From Prorocentrum cordatum (lineage: Eukaryota; Sar; Dinophyceae; Prorocentrales; Prorocentraceae): a stretch of DNA of 33,984 nucleotides. Positions 16,727 to 26,340 of the stretch are shown piece by piece. A program made the translations under genes and the position numbers. Location of the stretch: positions 1 through 33,984 of the forward strand of contig CAUYUJ010009503.1 of the NCBI GenBank assembly GCA_963575745.1, in the 5' to 3' direction. The notes below the pieces were generated by a model that did not search any database, was not told the origin of the DNA, and worked only from the letters and a program-made list of their open reading frames with translations. How positions within the stretch are numbered: position 1 is the first letter of the stretch; every line of letters begins with the position of its first letter.

Positions 16727-17350
16727 TTAGTAGAACAGGTCCGCCTCCAGGGTTCCTGGCCGCAGAAAACCCTCAGCTGCGTTCACTTCGCCCCTGGGAT
16801 TGACAGCTTCCGCTGGCCCCCTCGGCACCGTAATGTTGAACTGAAACGTGCCGTTCTTCTCGTGGATAGTTGCGAATTTGCCTGTGGCCTTATTCATGAT
16901 GTGGCTCAGGGACCTCCCGTTAAGATCCTTGTCAAACACAACTCTATTTCCAGCGTTTACCATTTCTCTGACGGATCCCAGAACTTTGTTGACTTCTGCT
17001 ACCTGGATCGGCATACTGACTGCGTTCCCATGTTCATTTTTGCCCGTGATCACTCGTTGACCATAATTCTTTATCGTTGTCCCATTCGCTGCGCTGTAAT
17101 GTCTTCCCTGCTTTGACGCATCCGCATGCTTAATGGGGAAATAGGTGCCAACCTTGGGGGGCCCCACTGTGTTATACGCCCCAGAGTCCACGGTAACCAC
17201 GATTGTCTCATGCGTTGCACTCAGCGGTGGCACCGCGTTAATTTCTGGATCACAGTCCCGCATTTCAAGTAGCCCAATTTCTCTGCATTTCTCTAGCCAA
17301 CCTTTTTCCGGTTTTATGTTTTTACTTATCCTCTGGTCCCATTGACTCAC
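16727..17350 (-). CDS. Aspartic protease of the copia polyprotein
   Basis: 207 residues with IVVTVDSGAYNTVGP, the D-S/T-G active-site motif of retropepsins, at residues 50-64 (Asp55). A retropepsin acts as a dimer and cleaves the polyprotein. The frame is the same as Gag's: from the TAG at 17378-17380 it runs through HQCNGDCNHVSQW without another stop, so Gag and protease are separated by one TAG. The shown start (17350) is only a formal one. The frame ends at TAA 16727-16729, 37 nt after a G_GGT_TTT heptamer. Confidence 0.8.
   Translation of the reverse strand: MSQWDQRISKNIKPEKGWLEKCREIGLLEMRDCDPEINAVPPLSATHETIVVTVDSGAYNTVGPPKVGTYFPIKHADASKQGRHYSAANGTTIKNYGQRVITGKNEHGNAVSMPIQVAEVNKVLGSVREMVNAGNRVVFDKDLNGRSLSHIMNKATGKFATIHEKNGTFQFNITVPRGPAEAVNPRGEVNAAEGFLRPGTLEADLFY
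16747..16772 (-). promoter_or_regulatory. Candidate -1 frameshift site G_GGT_TTT with downstream hairpin
   Basis: In the protease frame the codons are GAG GGT TTT CTG, which contains G_GGT_TTT (16766-16772) in correct X_XXY_YYZ phase. The -1 frame has a TGA immediately upstream, so it opens exactly at this heptamer and then stays open into the integrase zinc finger. After a 6-nt spacer the coding strand has CCAGG-AAC-CCTGG, a 5-bp GC-rich stem (16747-16759). Heptamer, spacer and stem match the general plan of programmed -1 sites. The function is inferred. Confidence 0.5.
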
Positions 17351-17377
17351 ATGATTACAATCTCCGTTACATTGGTG

Positions 17378-17380
17378 CTA
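17378..17380 (-). other. In-frame TAG between Gag and protease
   Basis: The coding strand reads CAG TAG CAC CAA and the frame is open on both sides. Gammaretroviruses join Gag and Pol by reading through a UAG at this position, so the arrangement is suggestive. A CAG-to-TAG mutation is equally possible. Confidence 0.55.
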
Positions 17381-18943
17381 CTGGTAAATTCTTTTCATAC
17401 TCATCGCAGTCCTACGCGCCATTTTCTTTCTGGCACATGAGGGCAGATCCCATTGCCCGTTAACCTCCTCAGTTGCAAGTGGGTTCAGTGGCGCGTTCAC
17501 TGCGTCCTTCATCTCAACGCTGAGAACATGTTGCGGTTGGCCGAACGAGGTAGTTTGTTCACTTTCAGCGTTCATTGTAGGTCTCTCCTGCTCAACTTCG
17601 CTGGCGGTCTTCTTGGAGCCCGGGCAGTTAATGGCGATGTGCCCTTTGGCACCGCACGTGTAACACTCACGCTCGCTATGGGGAGTGAATTTTCCTTGGC
17701 CTCCATAACTTCCACCCCACGAGCCACTTCCTTTACCACTTTGTTTACCGCCGATCTTACCTTTCACGTAGGATCCGTAGGTGGCCCGGTAACCCTTGCC
17801 TTTTCCGCCTTTGCCACCTTTACCTCCTTTGGTAAACTGTTTAGGTCTTGTGCAATTTCTGGCTAAATGGCCCACGCCTCCACAATTGTAACATTTGGGG
17901 CCCGCGCCTTTACCTTTGCCTTTGTTTACGGCGTCAACTTCTTCATGGTCCCCACTGTCACTCTCATTGGCCCAAGACCCGTAACTCCACGATCCATCTT
18001 CTGGCCGCCAGTTTCCGTCCTCGTCAACCCATCCTGTTTGGTCCCAAACATTTTCGGACCCTTGACCCATCTCGTTGATGTTCCCAATGTCCATCGCATC
18101 TTTATTTTTGGGGGCGGAGTCGAGTTTCTTTTTACGCGCCCAGTCTTCGCACTTGGAGTATAACTTCTGGAATGAGTCAATGTTAAGCGCGTCGGGCGTT
18201 CGCCAGCACGCCTGCTGCCATTCATCAAACCAATCGTTCGCATGCACCATTATTGCCCTGAGTGCGGTGACTTTAAAAGGAAGAGGCAGCGAGTAATCTT
18301 TACCGTGCTTTTCAAGGTTTTCTGCCAATGCGCTCCACTCCTCAAGTCGGGTAACGGTGTCAGTAATCTTCTTGGGCGGCTCAGGGTTCATGGCGTGTGT
18401 CATCTTTGATGACAGAGTCGCTCCGGTAACAGCCGAGTACCATTTGTAGACCTTTTGCCAAGCCATGATTCCATCTCCATCCATAAGTCCCTTTAATTTT
18501 CCTCTCGCTTCTGCACCTTCGAGCTTCTCGTTGAGAATGCACCATAAGTCTTCCTCCATTTGAGTTTTGTCTCCCTCGGTAAACTCGTGCTCTCCTTTGT
18601 TGTCATCCTTTGCTTGTTTAGCTGAATTCGCCTTCAAGTATTCGCTCGCTGTTAATCGGCCGTTCATTATGCGTATGATGTCATCATCGTCCTCCTCTGG
18701 TACAACTCCGTCGAGCGTCTCCAACTTCTTGTTTAGCATTTTCAGCGCCGGTCTGTAACTCGGTTTTACTTGGGCCAGTGCGTTTAAGAACTTGTCGCTC
18801 CAGTCTCTGAACTTTGCTCTTTCTCCACTGAAGTTCTTTAACGCCTGTAATGCCTTATATTCGCTTATCGGTTTACCGCTCCCGTGCTTGCTTCCACTTC
18901 CTCCTGTAATTGCTTCCGAAAGCTGACCGAATTTTTCAATCAA
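17378..18943 (-). CDS. Gag with two CCHC zinc knuckles
   Basis: 521 residues. The first 280 are helical and charged, as in copia capsid regions (FSGERAKFRDWSDKFLNAL near residue 38). An acidic Trp/Gly-rich stretch (about 285-340) follows, then zinc knuckle 1, CYNCGGVGHLARNC (351-364), a Gly/Lys-rich RNA-binding linker (KGGKGGKGGKGKGY) and zinc knuckle 2, CYTCGAKGHIAINC (427-440). It builds the particle and packages element RNA. The formal start TTG at 18943 lies inside a frame that is open further upstream (GYLSEVQEKLIEKF). The natural N-terminus is therefore probably the segment at 18940-19401, joined by a -1 change. Ends at TAG 17378-17380. Confidence 0.92.
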   Translation of the reverse strand: MIEKFGQLSEAITGGSGSKHGSGKPISEYKALQALKNFSGERAKFRDWSDKFLNALAQVKPSYRPALKMLNKKLETLDGVVPEEDDDDIIRIMNGRLTASEYLKANSAKQAKDDNKGEHEFTEGDKTQMEEDLWCILNEKLEGAEARGKLKGLMDGDGIMAWQKVYKWYSAVTGATLSSKMTHAMNPEPPKKITDTVTRLEEWSALAENLEKHGKDYSLPLPFKVTALRAIMVHANDWFDEWQQACWRTPDALNIDSFQKLYSKCEDWARKKKLDSAPKNKDAMDIGNINEMGQGSENVWDQTGWVDEDGNWRPEDGSWSYGSWANESDSGDHEEVDAVNKGKGKGAGPKCYNCGGVGHLARNCTRPKQFTKGGKGGKGGKGKGYRATYGSYVKGKIGGKQSGKGSGSWGGSYGGQGKFTPHSERECYTCGAKGHIAINCPGSKKTASEVEQERPTMNAESEQTTSFGQPQHVLSVEMKDAVNAPLNPLATEEVNGQWDLPSCARKKMARRTAMSMKRIYQ

Positions 18944-19401
18944 CTTTTCTTGTACCTCGCTGAGGTATCCAACTCGGTAATTCTTTCCACCAGTCTGCGA
19001 GCATACCTTTCAAGTGCAGCATTTCTTTTTGTAATCGTTAACAACATGCTGTTGGTCTTATGAGCACTCTGTAACATTTGGAATGCCTCGGCGTTCGATA
19101 CCTCCCTTCGGTCCTGTGTCACTCGTTCGTTGATGAACGTTGCGAGTCCGAAATGGTTCGCGAGTAACGCCGTCTGGACTTGTGGTTCTCTGATCCTGCT
19201 AGGGCTATCCCTCGGGCGAACTCTATCACGATCGCCTGGGGGATTACCCCAAATATCAGAGGGGTTGTTGAGAAAAGATTGGGCATTCCCCCACAAGTTT
19301 GAGGTGCTCTCGAGAAGAAATTGTGGAATCCCCCACGGGTTTGAGGTGAGGTCGGGAAAAGATTGGAAAACAAATCTGCGCGAAATGACGCATTCAACCA
19401 A
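18940..19401 (-). CDS. N-terminal Gag segment with 14-residue repeats and coiled coil
   Basis: 153 residues in the frame before Gag. Residues about 15-55 contain three imperfect 14-residue repeats ending in NPWGIPQ, NLWGNAQ and DIWGNPP. Residues about 80-145 (FQMLQSAHKTNSMLLTITKR; RNAALERYARRLVERITEL) are heptad-like and helical. The Gag frame overlaps its end by about 70 nt; the helix continues sensibly from RITEL into the Gag-frame residues LSEVQEKL. The required change is -1, with no canonical slippery heptamer. The shown start (TTG at 19401) is formal; I see no clear ATG. Confidence 0.55.
   Translation of the reverse strand: MVECVISRRFVFQSFPDLTSNPWGIPQFLLESTSNLWGNAQSFLNNPSDIWGNPPGDRDRVRPRDSPSRIREPQVQTALLANHFGLATFINERVTQDRREVSNAEAFQMLQSAHKTNSMLLTITKRNAALERYARRLVERITELDTSARYKKS
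19238..19365. repeat. Three 42-nt tandem repeats at the Gag N-terminus
   Basis: Blocks around GGATTACCCC (19241), GCATTCCCCCAC (19283) and GGAATCCCCCAC (19325) recur every 42 nt, with AAAAGATTGG-like ends. The period preserves the reading frame and gives 14-residue protein repeats. Confidence 0.75.
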
Positions 19402-19539
19402 AAGAAATCAGCTACCCCCAAAAATGATTGGAGAACGAAACAAAAAATTTGGCATCCTTTTTTGGTAAATTACATATTGAACAGTCCCGTTCACGGCGCT
19501 CCTGGGGCGCTTTTCAATGTGCACGGGCGTTACTTAACA

Positions 19540-19625
19540 ATGTCAGCCCTCCTGGGCCGACTCGGGGCACTCTTCTTGGGCCACCGCAGGGCCCTCTTGG
19601 GCCGTCTTCGGGCTCGGGGCCCTAC
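19540..19625. repeat. CTYYTGGGCCGNC minisatellite
   Basis: Three to four units of about 22-28 nt contain CTCCTGGGCCG, CTTCTTGGGCCAC and CTCTTGGGCCGTC. It lies just outside the inferred retroelement boundary. A G14 run and other G-rich DNA follow at about 19717-19860, with no supported gene. Confidence 0.5.
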
Positions 19626-19959
19626 CGATATGGTAGTGCGATAGGGCGCTTGAACCATTCACGAACGCGCAAGCTAAATGTTGCTCGGCCTTCCGCCACA
19701 CACTTATAACATGTAGGGGGGGGGGGGGGGCTGGGTTAGGGGCAGCAGAGGCGGGACAGGGAAGCGCAACATACAACATTGATGAGAAAGTAGACGAGTG
19801 CTGGGGACGGGGGGGTGGACGAGAAAGAGGGCGGAGGGGGGGGGGTAGCGGGAAGCCTTCTGGGGCCCCGTGAGCCCCCACCCCCTAGATTGGGAGCGGG
19901 CGCCACGCGACCCGTCAGGACATCCAGGGTTGCCCAATGTGGCCCCCAAATGGCCTTAG

Positions 19960-20060
19960 AGAGCCTTAGATGACGCCCAAGATGATCCAAGAATCCCCAA
20001 GGTCGCTCAAGATGCCTTCCAACGCGTTCCACGGCACCCCAAAGCAAGGCCATGACGCAC
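19960..20060. repeat. CCAAGATG-like minisatellite, copy 1
   Basis: Degenerate 10-15-nt units related to CCAAGATG/CCAAGGTCG. The same motif family forms arrays at 30860-31130 and 32570-32770. Confidence 0.5.
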
Positions 20061-20100
20061 CCAAGCGGCATCAAAGAAGGTTCTGTTCTCAACAGATCAG

Positions 20101-20500
20101 GTGTATGTATGTATGTATGTGCGTATGTAAGAATGTGCGCGAGACCTACCTTGTAACTTAACAACTTCGCAACTGAGCACCCGCGTCGAAACATCAGCAG
20201 CCTAGCGACATGCAACTTGGCACGACCATACCAAAATCTCGGCACCTTCGCAACTTAGCAACTTAGCCGCTTAGCGACTTAGCAACTTGGCAACTTGCAA
20301 CTTAGCATCGTGACAACACTGCATGTATGTGCGGGCAACATTGCAACTTAGCAACTTAGAACATCGGCAACGTAGCATTGCTTGCAACCTTGCAATATTG
20401 CAACAAAACGTTCACTGTAATGTAGTAACTTAACGACTCATGTTCGAGCAACCGTGCAACCTAGCAACTGAGCACCTTGACGAGATGCAACTTGGCAGCT
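20101..20500. repeat. (TATG)n followed by 8-nt GCAACTTA minisatellite
   Basis: A short (TATG)n run (20102-20130) is followed by many degenerate octamers GCAACTTA with changes such as GCGACTTA and GCAACTTG, most densely at 20240-20310 and 20330-20420. Confidence 0.8.
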
Positions 20501-20630
20501 TAGCTCCTCCTCATCATCCCCCCCCCCATTCTCCCCCCAAAAGGGAGGCGGCAAGGAGGATCGATCGCGCCACGGTGGCGCCCACACCTCCTCGTGCCAC
20601 GGTGGCTCCCGCACCGCCCCGTGCGGCCCC

Positions 20631-22877
20631 TCAACGGAGCCTGAGGGCCTCCTGCGAGCGGACCAGCAGCGGCGCCGGCAAGTCCTTCGCCTGGAGGCCG
20701 TAGGCGAGCTTCAGCAGCCCCGTCGCAGACTTCACATCGTCGCGGATCGCGACCTTCGAGCTCCCCTCCTTCGTGAGGGCGATAGTCATGGAGGCGCACG
20801 CGATGAGCATCACCGCGGAGTTTACGGCCTTCTTCCAGCCGTTGACCTTGTCTATGTCCACAGTCTTGTTGTAGGCTTTGCACGCCTGCTGATAGTGGCC
20901 CACTGCGGTGGTCATGGCCTTGATCTCATCCTCGCCGCCGTCCTTCTTGTAATGCTGGAAAATCTCCGCCGCTTGTCCTGCGATCTTCTGCCACTGGCAC
21001 TTCTTCGCCACCAGCTGGTCCCACTTATCTTGTTCGGGCGTTACCTGCTTGATTGCGGTCTCCATCTTCACCATGGACTGCTCGCACGCGTCGCGGAAGG
21101 CCTGGTCAGCGGAGGCAGCCATGTCAGACATGAACGTAGACGCATCCGTCGAGACCTTGACGCATGCGAGCCACACATCCTTCGCCCAGTAGCCATCGGC
21201 AGTGAGGTCCTTCTCTGAAATGGCATTGACGCCGTCCAGGAACACCGCGACATCGTGCACCTCGGAGCGCAGCTGTGGTAGAATGGTGCCAGTGTCCGTC
21301 TCTCTAGTCAGCAACGTCTCCTTGTCCGTGGAAGCATGCTCGGCGATGGTCCTGCGGACCCTCAACATCAGTGCGACCTGGTCGACCTCGAAGTTCTGCG
21401 TCGAGTTCGGGTTCTGTGAGTTCCCAGGCACAGAGGCGATCGCTTGAAGAACGTCTGATGTAACCCTCGCGGCCTCCAAGGCCTTCTCAGCTTTCTCTGG
21501 GGAGACGTCGTCGGCGATGCACTTGTTGAGGATGGTTTTGCACGCATCCTGTACTGGGTCAGCATCGCCCCAACCCTTCCTTTTGCTCTGAGACGACGCG
21601 TTCCCGAAGCAAGTCTTGAGATCACTGTACAATTTAAGCATCTCATCGCAATCGACCTTGCCATCATGGGAAGCGATCTTGGAGCAAACGTCCGTGAAGC
21701 TCTTGATGGATGACTCGTGTGTCGACTCGGCCACCTGCTGGGCCACTTGGTCAATCATAGAGGCCATGTTTGTATCCAAATTGTACGCGATCGAGGCTTC
21801 CGTCAGTGCCTTCTGCATTGCATTGCCAAACTTGCTTGGGTAGACGCTGTCCTTCGAGGCGCAGTCCTTGAAGTGCTCATACGCGGCCGTCACCTTCTCG
21901 GAGACCACCCTTTCGAGCTCGGCGAAGGATCCCTCAGGCAGTATCTCGCGGTAGTACGCGACCTGCCTCGACTCAGCTTCCAGCTTGACCAAGTCGGCGG
22001 CAAAGTCAGCAGATAGTGAGGCGTGCGTAATCGACTCAACGCGTTCGACGCCGTCCGAGATCTGCTGGTAGTTCGCGTTGCATGTAACCTTGGCGTCCAA
22101 AAAGGCGTTCGCAAGCACGACCCAGAAGTCGTTCGCCATAAGCACCTGCCCGACAACACCACGCAAAGTGTTCGAAGACTTCTCGGCCGCCACCTTCAAT
22201 CCTTGGACCTCCTCTGCGTGCTCCACAACGGACTGGACGGTAAGCGTGGGCATGGCCATCACGGCGCGGACGATGTCCAGACTGGCAGCCACGAACTTTG
22301 TGAACTTCGACCCGTCTGCCAGGTCAAAGTCATCCTCCTGCTCGGCCAACTTATCCTCCAAGAAAGACGTGTACGCTCTCCCGAAGGCCATCACGGTACC
22401 CAGCTCCGCCTTCCCCTTGAGAAGGGCTTCGCAGAAAGTCTCCTCCAAAAGAACTGTTTGGAAACTGTGCTTCTTGGTCTGCGGGTCCATATCCGAAATG
22501 GAATTCAAGGTCGGGTTCAGAGGGTCAAACGGCATTGGCGTTTCCATTCCGAAGGACATCTTCGCAACCAGCGGGAAGAAGTCACCACGCACCCAGCAGC
22601 TCTGCTTCAAAGCCGCAACGGTCTCCGATAGCAGCGCACACTGACTCTCCACAGGGAGCGGGATGGCGTTGGCAGTCAAGACGGCGCAAGCCTCCTCGCG
22701 AGCAGACTTCCCCGCCGAAATGATCCGTCCTGGGGCAACCTGCTTCACCTTCTCAACCTGAGGAGCACGCAAAACATATGAGCACGAACCCTCCGTTACC
22801 TCCCCCGACCGTAATATGTGCAAGGTAATAACAGCATGCGTGCAGGGACGGCGCAGTCTACAAACACTATGATGTCA
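20631..22877 (-). CDS. Long all-helical protein of unknown function (open to 22877)
   Basis: An uninterrupted frame of about 748 codons ends at TGA 20631-20633 and is open back to a TGA at 22875-22877. The first ATG is at 22559 (VAKMSFGMETPM); codons before it look coding too, so the true start may be an upstream exon joined by splicing. Codon use is strongly C/G-ending and even, as expected for an expressed dinoflagellate gene. The protein is almost entirely helical and acidic-to-neutral (for example EEVQGLKVAAEKSSNTLRGV), with regularly spaced Cys, Trp and Tyr. I see no signal peptide, zinc cluster or catalytic motif; a mildly hydrophobic stretch AVMLIACASMTIAL lies near the C-terminus. I do not recognise the family. 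It lacks the TTAC/TTAAC signature of the neighbouring retroelement, so it is not part of it. Confidence 0.75.
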
Positions 22878-23090
22878 AACGTTCACGTCAGAACGCCCTG
22901 GCATCCTGGCCAGAACTGGGACAACCTTGACCCGCCGCAGGTTTCAAGACACCGCGAACGCCAGTCCAGTTTTCATCGGATGCGAAATAAACAAAAGCCT
23001 GAAGTAACATTACGGCAGTAGTAAACTCACCAGGAGAATGGGTGTGGGCGCGGACAGCTGGCTCGACGACCTGTTTACATTGTATCCCAT
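22878..23090. other. Upstream flank of the helical-protein ORF
   Basis: No repeat and no second exon that I can connect with confidence. A 70-residue minus-strand frame (22888-23100) has no recognisable content. Confidence 0.35.
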
Positions 23091-23310
23091 GGTGCCGCAT
23101 CCTCCGCCTCCCCCCCTACGCCTCATCCTCTTCCTCCTGCTCCTCATTCTCCTCCTCCAACTCCGTTTTTTCCCAGCCCCCCTGCGGTGCTGGGCCATCG
23201 TTTTGAAGACGTCGCCCCGCGTGTCACTCCTCTCCTCTCCTCCTCCTCCCCATCCTCCCTCATCCTTCCCCCTCCTCCTCCCTTCCACCACCACCATCGC
23301 CATCATCATT
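23091..23310. repeat. CT-rich microsatellite, degenerate
   Basis: Pyrimidine-rich plus strand (CTCCTC, CCTCCCC, then CACCACCATCATC). Serves as the left edge of the following satellite. Confidence 0.85.
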
Positions 23311-23319
23311 CCGATGTCT

Positions 23320-24668
23320 TGATTTCACCCACACCCATCTCGGCACACCCCTCACACGTTTGGTGGCCCCATAGGGGGAGCCCCACCGAAGGCCCAAAAT
23401 GGCTGCGCCCCCATGCGCCCACCGCACCCATTTCGGCACACCCCTCACACGCTTCGTGGCCCCATAAGGGGGCCCGCCGAGGGCCCAAATGGCTGCGCCC
23501 GCATGCACCCACCACGCCCACTTCGGCACATCCCTCACACGCTTCGCGGCCCCATAGGGAGCCCTGTCGAAGGCCCAAATGGCTGCGCCCGCATGCGCCC
23601 ACCGCACCCATTTCGGCAAACCCTTCACACGCTTCGTGGCCCCATAAGGGGGCCCCACCGAAGGCCTAAATGCCTGCGCTCGCATGCGCCCACCGCACAG
23701 ATTTCGGCACACCCCTCACACGCTTCGTGGACCCATAGTGGGCCCCACCGAAGGCCCAAATGCCTGCGCTCGCACGCGCCCACCGTGCCCATTTCGGCAC
23801 ACCCCTCACACGCTTCGTGGCCCTATAAGGAGCCCCACCGAAGGCACAAATGGCAGCGCTCGCATGCGCCCACCGCGCCCATGTCTGCACACCCCTCACA
23901 CGTTTCGTGGCCCCATATGGGAACCCCACAGAAGGCTCAATATGCATGCGCTCGAACGCGCCCGCCGCACCCATTTTGACACACACCCTCACACGCTTCG
24001 TGGCACCATAGGGAGCCCCACCGAAGGCCCAAAAGGCTGCGCTCGCATGCGCCCACAGCGTCCATTTCGGCACACCCATCACACGATTCGCGGCCCCGTG
24101 TGAAATCCCAAAGAAGGCCTAAATGGCTGCGCTCGCATGCGCCCGCCGCGCCCGTGTCGGCACAACCCTCACGCGTTGCGTGGCCCCATCGGGAGCCCCA
24201 CCGAAGGCACAAATGCCTGCGCTCGCATGCGCCCACCGCACCCATTTCGGCACATCCCTCGCGTTTGGTGGCCCCATAGCCATAGGGAGCTCCACCGAAG
24301 GCCCAAATGGCTGCGCTTGCATGCGCCCACCGCACCCGTGTCGGCACACCCCTCACTCGTTTGGTGGCCCCATAGTGAGCCCCACCGAATGCCCAAATGC
24401 CTGCGCTCGCATGCGCACACCGCACCCATTTCGGCACACCCCTCACACGAACCGTGGCCCCATAGAGAGCTCCACCGAAGGTCAAAATGGCTGCGCCCGC
24501 GTGCGCCCACCGCGCCCATGTCGGCACACCTCTCACACGTTTCGTGGCCCTATAGGGAGCCCCACCGAAGGCCCAAGTGGCTGCGCCCGCATGCGCCCAC
24601 CGCGCCAATTTCGGCACACCCCTCACGTTTCGTGGCAACATAGGGAGCCCCACCGGAGGCCTAAATGG
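23320..24668. repeat. 91-nt satellite array, about 15 copies
   Basis: The block CGGCACACCCCTCACACG recurs at 23341, 23433, 23524, 23614, 23705 and 23795 and on to 24668, with a period of 90-92 nt. Each unit continues with CTTCGTGGCCCCATA, a GGGAGCCCCACCGAAGGCCC block and TGGCTGCGCCCGCATGCGCC. The period is not a multiple of three, so long frames across it shift among three repeat phases and are not genes. Copies differ by 5-15 percent by eye. Confidence 0.93.
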
Positions 24669-25375
24669 CTGCGCCCGCGAGCACACGCGCGCACACGCGC
24701 GCGAGCACACGCGCGCACACGCGCGCACACGCGCGCGCACGCGCATATGCGCGCACACGCGCGCACACGCGCGCACGCGAGCACACGCGCGCACGCGCGC
24801 ACACCCGCGCACCCGCGCACCCGCGCACCCGCGCACCCGCGCACCCGAGCACCCGCGCACCCGCGCACCGCGCACCCGCGCACCCGCGCACGCGCGCACG
24901 CGCGCACGCGCGCGCGCAATCGCGCACCCGCGCAAACGCGCACACGCGCACACGCGCACACGCGCCGCACAGGCGCCGCACGCTGGCACGGGCGCGCACG
25001 CGCGCACGCGCGCACGCGCGCGCGCAATCGCGCACCCGCGCAAACGCGCACACGCGCACACGCGCACACGCGCACACGCGCACACGCGCACACGCGCACA
25101 CGCGCACACGCGCACAGGCGCACAGGCGCACAGGCGCACACGCGCACAGACGCACAGGCGCGCACGCGCACAGGCGCCCAGACGCACAGGCGCGCACGCG
25201 CACAGGCGCACAGGCGCACAGGCGCACAGGCGCACAGGCGCACAGGCGCACAGGCGCACAGGCGCACAGGCGCACAGGCGCACAGGCGCACTCGCGCGCT
25301 CGCGCACTCGCGCACTCGCGCGCTCGCGCGCTCGCGCACCCACGCACCCACGCACCAACGCACTCACGCACCCGC
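24669..25375. repeat. CG/CA alternating purine-pyrimidine block (Z-DNA potential)
   Basis: Almost pure alternation of purine and pyrimidine: GCGCACACGCGC, GCGCACCC, GCGCACAG and GCGCTC units in successive sub-blocks. It starts abruptly inside a 91-nt satellite unit. The 200-1000-residue frames here (Cys/Val/Arg or His/Thr/Arg) are artefacts. Confidence 0.95.
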
Positions 25376-26340
25376 GGAGGCACGGAGACACACAGAGACA
25401 CACAGAGACACACAGACGCACACAGAGACACACAGAGACACACAGAGACAAACAGAGACACACAGAGACACACAGACGCACACAGACGCACACGGAGACA
25501 CACAGAGACACACAGAGACACACAGAGATACAGATACACAGACATACACAGGGACACACAGAGGCACACAGAGGCACACAGAGACACACAGAGACACACA
25601 GAGACACAGAGAGACACACAGAGACACACAGAGACACACAGACGCACACAGACGCACACAGACGCACACAGACGCACACAGACGCACACAGACGCACACA
25701 GACGAACACAGACGCACACAGACGCACACAGACGCACACAGACGCACACAGACGCACACAGACGCACACAGACACACACAGACACACACACAGACACACA
25801 CAGACACACACACAGACACACACAGACACACACAGACACGCACAGACACACACAGACACACAGACACACAGACAAACAGACACAGACGCACGCACGCACG
25901 CACACACACACACACACACACCGAGACACACACACACACACGCACACACAGACACACACACACAGACGCGCGCGCACGCACGCACGCACACACACAGACA
26001 CACATAGAACACACACAAGACACACACAGAGGAACACAGAGACACAACACAGAGACACCAACAAACACAGACACACACAGACACCACAGACACACACAGG
26101 ACCACAACAGACACACCACAGACACACCCACACAGGCACACACAGACCACAGACACACAGACACACAGACACACAGACACACATACACAACACGCATGCC
26201 ACGCACGCACAGACACACACACAGACACACACACCCAGCAACAGACCAGACACAGACACAAGACACCAGACACAGACACAGACACCACCAAAACACAACA
26301 CGACACAACACACACAGACACACACACACACCACACTCGG
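25376..26340. repeat. CACAGAGA / CACAGACGCA microsatellite block
   Basis: Sub-blocks of CACAGAGA, CACAGACGCA, CACAGACA and CACACACA follow each other, ending in degenerate CACAACACAGACAC. It continues the preceding block with a gradual change of unit, consistent with stepwise slippage expansion. Confidence 0.95.

Larger units (their letters stand above)
8900..19470 (-). mobile_element. Ty1/copia-like LTR-type retrotransposon, frame-broken
   Basis: Reading the minus strand from 19401, the order is coiled-coil/Gag, protease, integrase, methyltransferase-like segment, RT and RNase H, then an extra coiled-coil/RRM ORF. Integrase before RT defines Ty1/copia rather than Ty3. The element has no long microsatellites, unlike its surroundings. 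Boundaries are set by coding content and by a TTAC/TTAAC-rich coding-strand signature that begins near 8900 and ends near 19470. I found no LTR pair, primer-binding site or polypurine tract by eye. Five in-frame stops (17378-17380, 16449-16451, 14801-14803, 13826-13828, 9763-9765) and five frame changes interrupt it. It is either a decaying copy, a copy damaged by assembly errors, or partly dependent on recoding. Confidence 0.85.

Noticed and set aside
9763-17380. Reassigned genetic code (stop codons read as sense) as explanation for the in-frame stops
   Set aside because: The host ORFs, Gag-N, protease, integrase and RT all end at stops after complete domains, so stops appear to work normally. 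Only this element shows the interruptions.
8900-19470. LTR pair for the copia element
   Set aside because: I compared 8820-9385 with 19400-20000 and 22800-23050 by eye and found no shared terminal sequence. A pairwise alignment of the flanks would be decisive.
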